Below are positions 9,648 to 11,202 of a DNA stretch of 11,202 bases, piece after piece. This stretch comes from CAVPGH01 sp046726955 (GTDB lineage Bacteria > Acidobacteriota > Vicinamibacteria > Fen-336). The stretch spans positions 1 through 11,202 of the forward strand of contig JBKPBQ010000459.1 of NCBI GenBank assembly GCA_046726955.1, in the 5' to 3' direction. Position 1 is the stretch's first letter, and each line of letters starts with the position of its first letter. The translations under genes were made by a program, and so were the position numbers. The notes under the pieces were generated by a model. The model had not been told where the DNA came from, did no database searches, and saw only the letters and a program-made list of their open reading frames with translations.

Positions 9648-10939
9648 TCGGCCGCAGGTTCGGCACGAGGGCCGGCCGGGCCCTGACGATGCTCGGAACG
9701 CCTCTCCTCTACGCCGCGGGCGCGGTCGTCCTCGGCTTGACCCTGCCGCGCCTCGAGACGCGCTTCCTCCCGGGGCTCACGGCCGAGGTCGGCGCGGGCC
9801 CCGCGGTCGCGATCCTCTCGGCGATCGCCTCCGGGATGCTGCCCCTCACCGGCCTCGTGTTCTCCCTCGCCTTCGTGATGGTGCAGTTCAGCGCCACCGC
9901 CTATTCCCCGCGCCTGGTGGCGTGGCTCGCGGGGTCGGCGGTCATGACGCACTCCCTCGGCATCTTCATCGCGACCTTCATCTACGCGCTCGCGGCTCTC
10001 GGCTGGGTAGACCGCGGGGGCACGGGAAAAGTCCCGCTGCTCACCGTGTGGTTCGCCATCGCCCTGATGCTCGCGAGCGTCGTCTTCTTCGTGATGCTGG
10101 TCGAGAAGCTCTCGATGCTCCAGATCTCGCGCATCCTCGCCTATGCCGGCGACCAGGGTCGTGAGGTCATCGAGCGCGACTACGCCCCGCTCGAGGAAGG
10201 GCGATCGGACGCCGGCGAGGCGAAGGCGGCGGACGATCTGCCTCGGGAGACCCAGGTTCTCGTCCACCGCCGCGGCCCCGCGGTGATCCAGGCCCTCGAC
10301 GTTTCGGGTCTCGTGGCGCTCGCGGCGCGGCACGAGGCGGTGGTCGTCGTCCTGTGGGCGGTGGGCGACACCGTGGCGGACGGCATGCCGCTGCTGCGCG
10401 TCCACGGGGGCTCGCGGCCCCTCGCCGAGCGGAAGCTGCGACGGCTCGTACGGCTCGGGGCGGAGCGCACGTTCGAGCAGGACCCGAAGTACGCGATCCG
10501 CATCCTCGTGGACATCGCGATCAAGGCGCTGTCCCCCGCCATCAACGACCCCACCACCGCCGTGCAGGTGCTCGACCAGGTCGAGGATCTCCTTCTCCGC
10601 CTGGCGCGGAGCCGTCTGTCCATGGGTCGCTCGCGCGACCCCACGGGGAAGCTGCGCCTCGTCTTCCCTGTCCCGAGCTTCGAGGACGTCCTCGCCCTGG
10701 CCTTCGACGAGATCCGCTTCTACGGCGCGAGCTCGATCCAGGTCATGCGCCGGATGCGCGCGTCGCTCACGAACCTCGTGGAGCAGGCCCCGCCCGAGCG
10801 GCGGCGCTCCCTCGAGCTCTACCTGGAGCGCGTGGACAAGGGGATCCACCGCGCCTTCGAGGACGGCGACGACCGCCGGGACGCGCTCGAGCAGGACCGG
10901 CAGGGCCTCGGCCTCTCCCGCGAGCGGAAGCCGGCGTGA
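9644..10939 (+). CDS. DUF2254 integral membrane protein
   Basis: A 431-residue inner-membrane protein of the DUF2254 family, function unknown. Four membrane segments are visible at about 18-34, 54-80, 96-120 and 131-154. Between segments 2 and 3 is the family hallmark QFSATAYSPRL (81-91). The rest is a cytoplasmic domain with the second hallmark, RTFEQDPKYAIRILVDIA continuing into ALSPAINDPTTAVQVLD (275-311), and a charged C-terminal tail (after 385). Length is typical. The ATG at 9644 overlaps the glycosidase stop by ATGA and lacks a good ribosome binding site at the usual distance, so re-initiation by terminating ribosomes is the likely mode. An in-frame ATG at 9689 (Met-16) is an alternative, with no better site. 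Its stop overlaps the GTG of the next gene. The coupling suggests membrane proteins made in step with the glycosidase, for reasons not evident in the sequence. Confidence 0.9.
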
Positions 10940-11202
10940 GCGCGCGGACCACTCCGTGGACGCTGACGAGCGTCCTCGCCGCCCTCACGGTGCTCGTCCT
11001 CGCGCTCTCCGTGCCCGAGTCGCTGCGCCAGGCCTACGAGCGCGGCGGCTTCTACGTGTTCACCCGCGATTTCCTGGAGGACATCCCCAAGCGGCTCGCC
11101 GGTCCGGGCCGGTTCCGCTTCCTCCTCCAGCCGGCCGTGGCCATCGCCCTCGGCATCGCCGCCGGGAGGTCGGACGTGCGCGCCGGGCGGCCGTCCTACC
11201 TG
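10936..11202 (+). CDS. Putative membrane protein of unknown function, 3' end cut by window edge
   Basis: The first 89 residues of a protein that continues past the window. The GTG at 10936 overlaps the DUF2254 TGA (GTGA) and has GGAAG at 10926-10930, 5 nt upstream. Residues about 9-26 form a hydrophobic segment and about 62-76 a second; between them is a charged loop containing FLEDIPKRLAGPGRFRF. The sequence then runs into AGRSDVRAGRPSYL, which looks like a short inter-helix loop. This pattern feels conserved to me among uncharacterised membrane proteins, but I cannot name a family. The overlap with DUF2254 suggests it is translated with it and may share its membrane role. Confidence 0.7.
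   Translation, partial: MSARTTPWTLTSVLAALTVLVLALSVPESLRQAYERGGFYVFTRDFLEDIPKRLAGPGRFRFLLQPAVAIALGIAAGRSDVRAGRPSYL

Overview
The window is a compact, high-GC stretch of bacterial chromosome carrying seven genes, all on the + strand. The first and last genes are cut by the window edges. GC-rich third positions, a predicted outer-membrane beta-barrel protein (DUF481) and several Sec-type signal peptides point to a Gram-negative (diderm) bacterium. The gene mix and the Gly/Tyr/Ser-rich secreted protein fit an Acidobacteriota-like or Myxococcota/deltaproteobacteria-like organism, but the sequence alone does not settle this. I see no tRNA, rRNA, CRISPR array, insertion sequence, integrase or phage gene.

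Layout. (1) 1-1565: the nearly complete mature part of a type II L-asparaginase, then a small secreted DUF4136 protein 42 nt downstream. (2) A 109-nt gap with a strong GC hairpin (1595-1625). (3) 1675-6841: three closely spaced genes (gaps of 3 and 10 nt). They encode an AspT/YidE/YbjL-type inner-membrane transporter with two RCK_C domains, a DUF481 outer-membrane protein, and an 814-residue secreted protein. The last has three tandem copies of one module, a hydrophobic/YP-rich segment, three 26-residue YNPxTGxY repeats and an RGG-like tail. (4) A 70-nt gap, then 6912-11202: a cytoplasmic GH63-like glycosidase, a DUF2254 membrane protein and a truncated membrane protein, linked by ATGA and GTGA stop/start overlaps.

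How they may work together (inference). The middle block places one product in the inner membrane, one in the outer membrane and one outside the cytoplasm, so an envelope-related unit is plausible. The asparaginase releases aspartate, and the nearby transporter belongs to a family named for an aspartate:alanine exchanger, but nothing in the sequence proves the substrate. The last block couples translation of a soluble sugar hydrolase to two membrane proteins of unknown function. Each family but two is recognisable; the 814-residue protein and the truncated last gene are the least explained. I found no clear new defence, mobile or RNA-based system. The best leads are the modular 814-residue protein with its operon, and the glycosidase-DUF2254 coupling.
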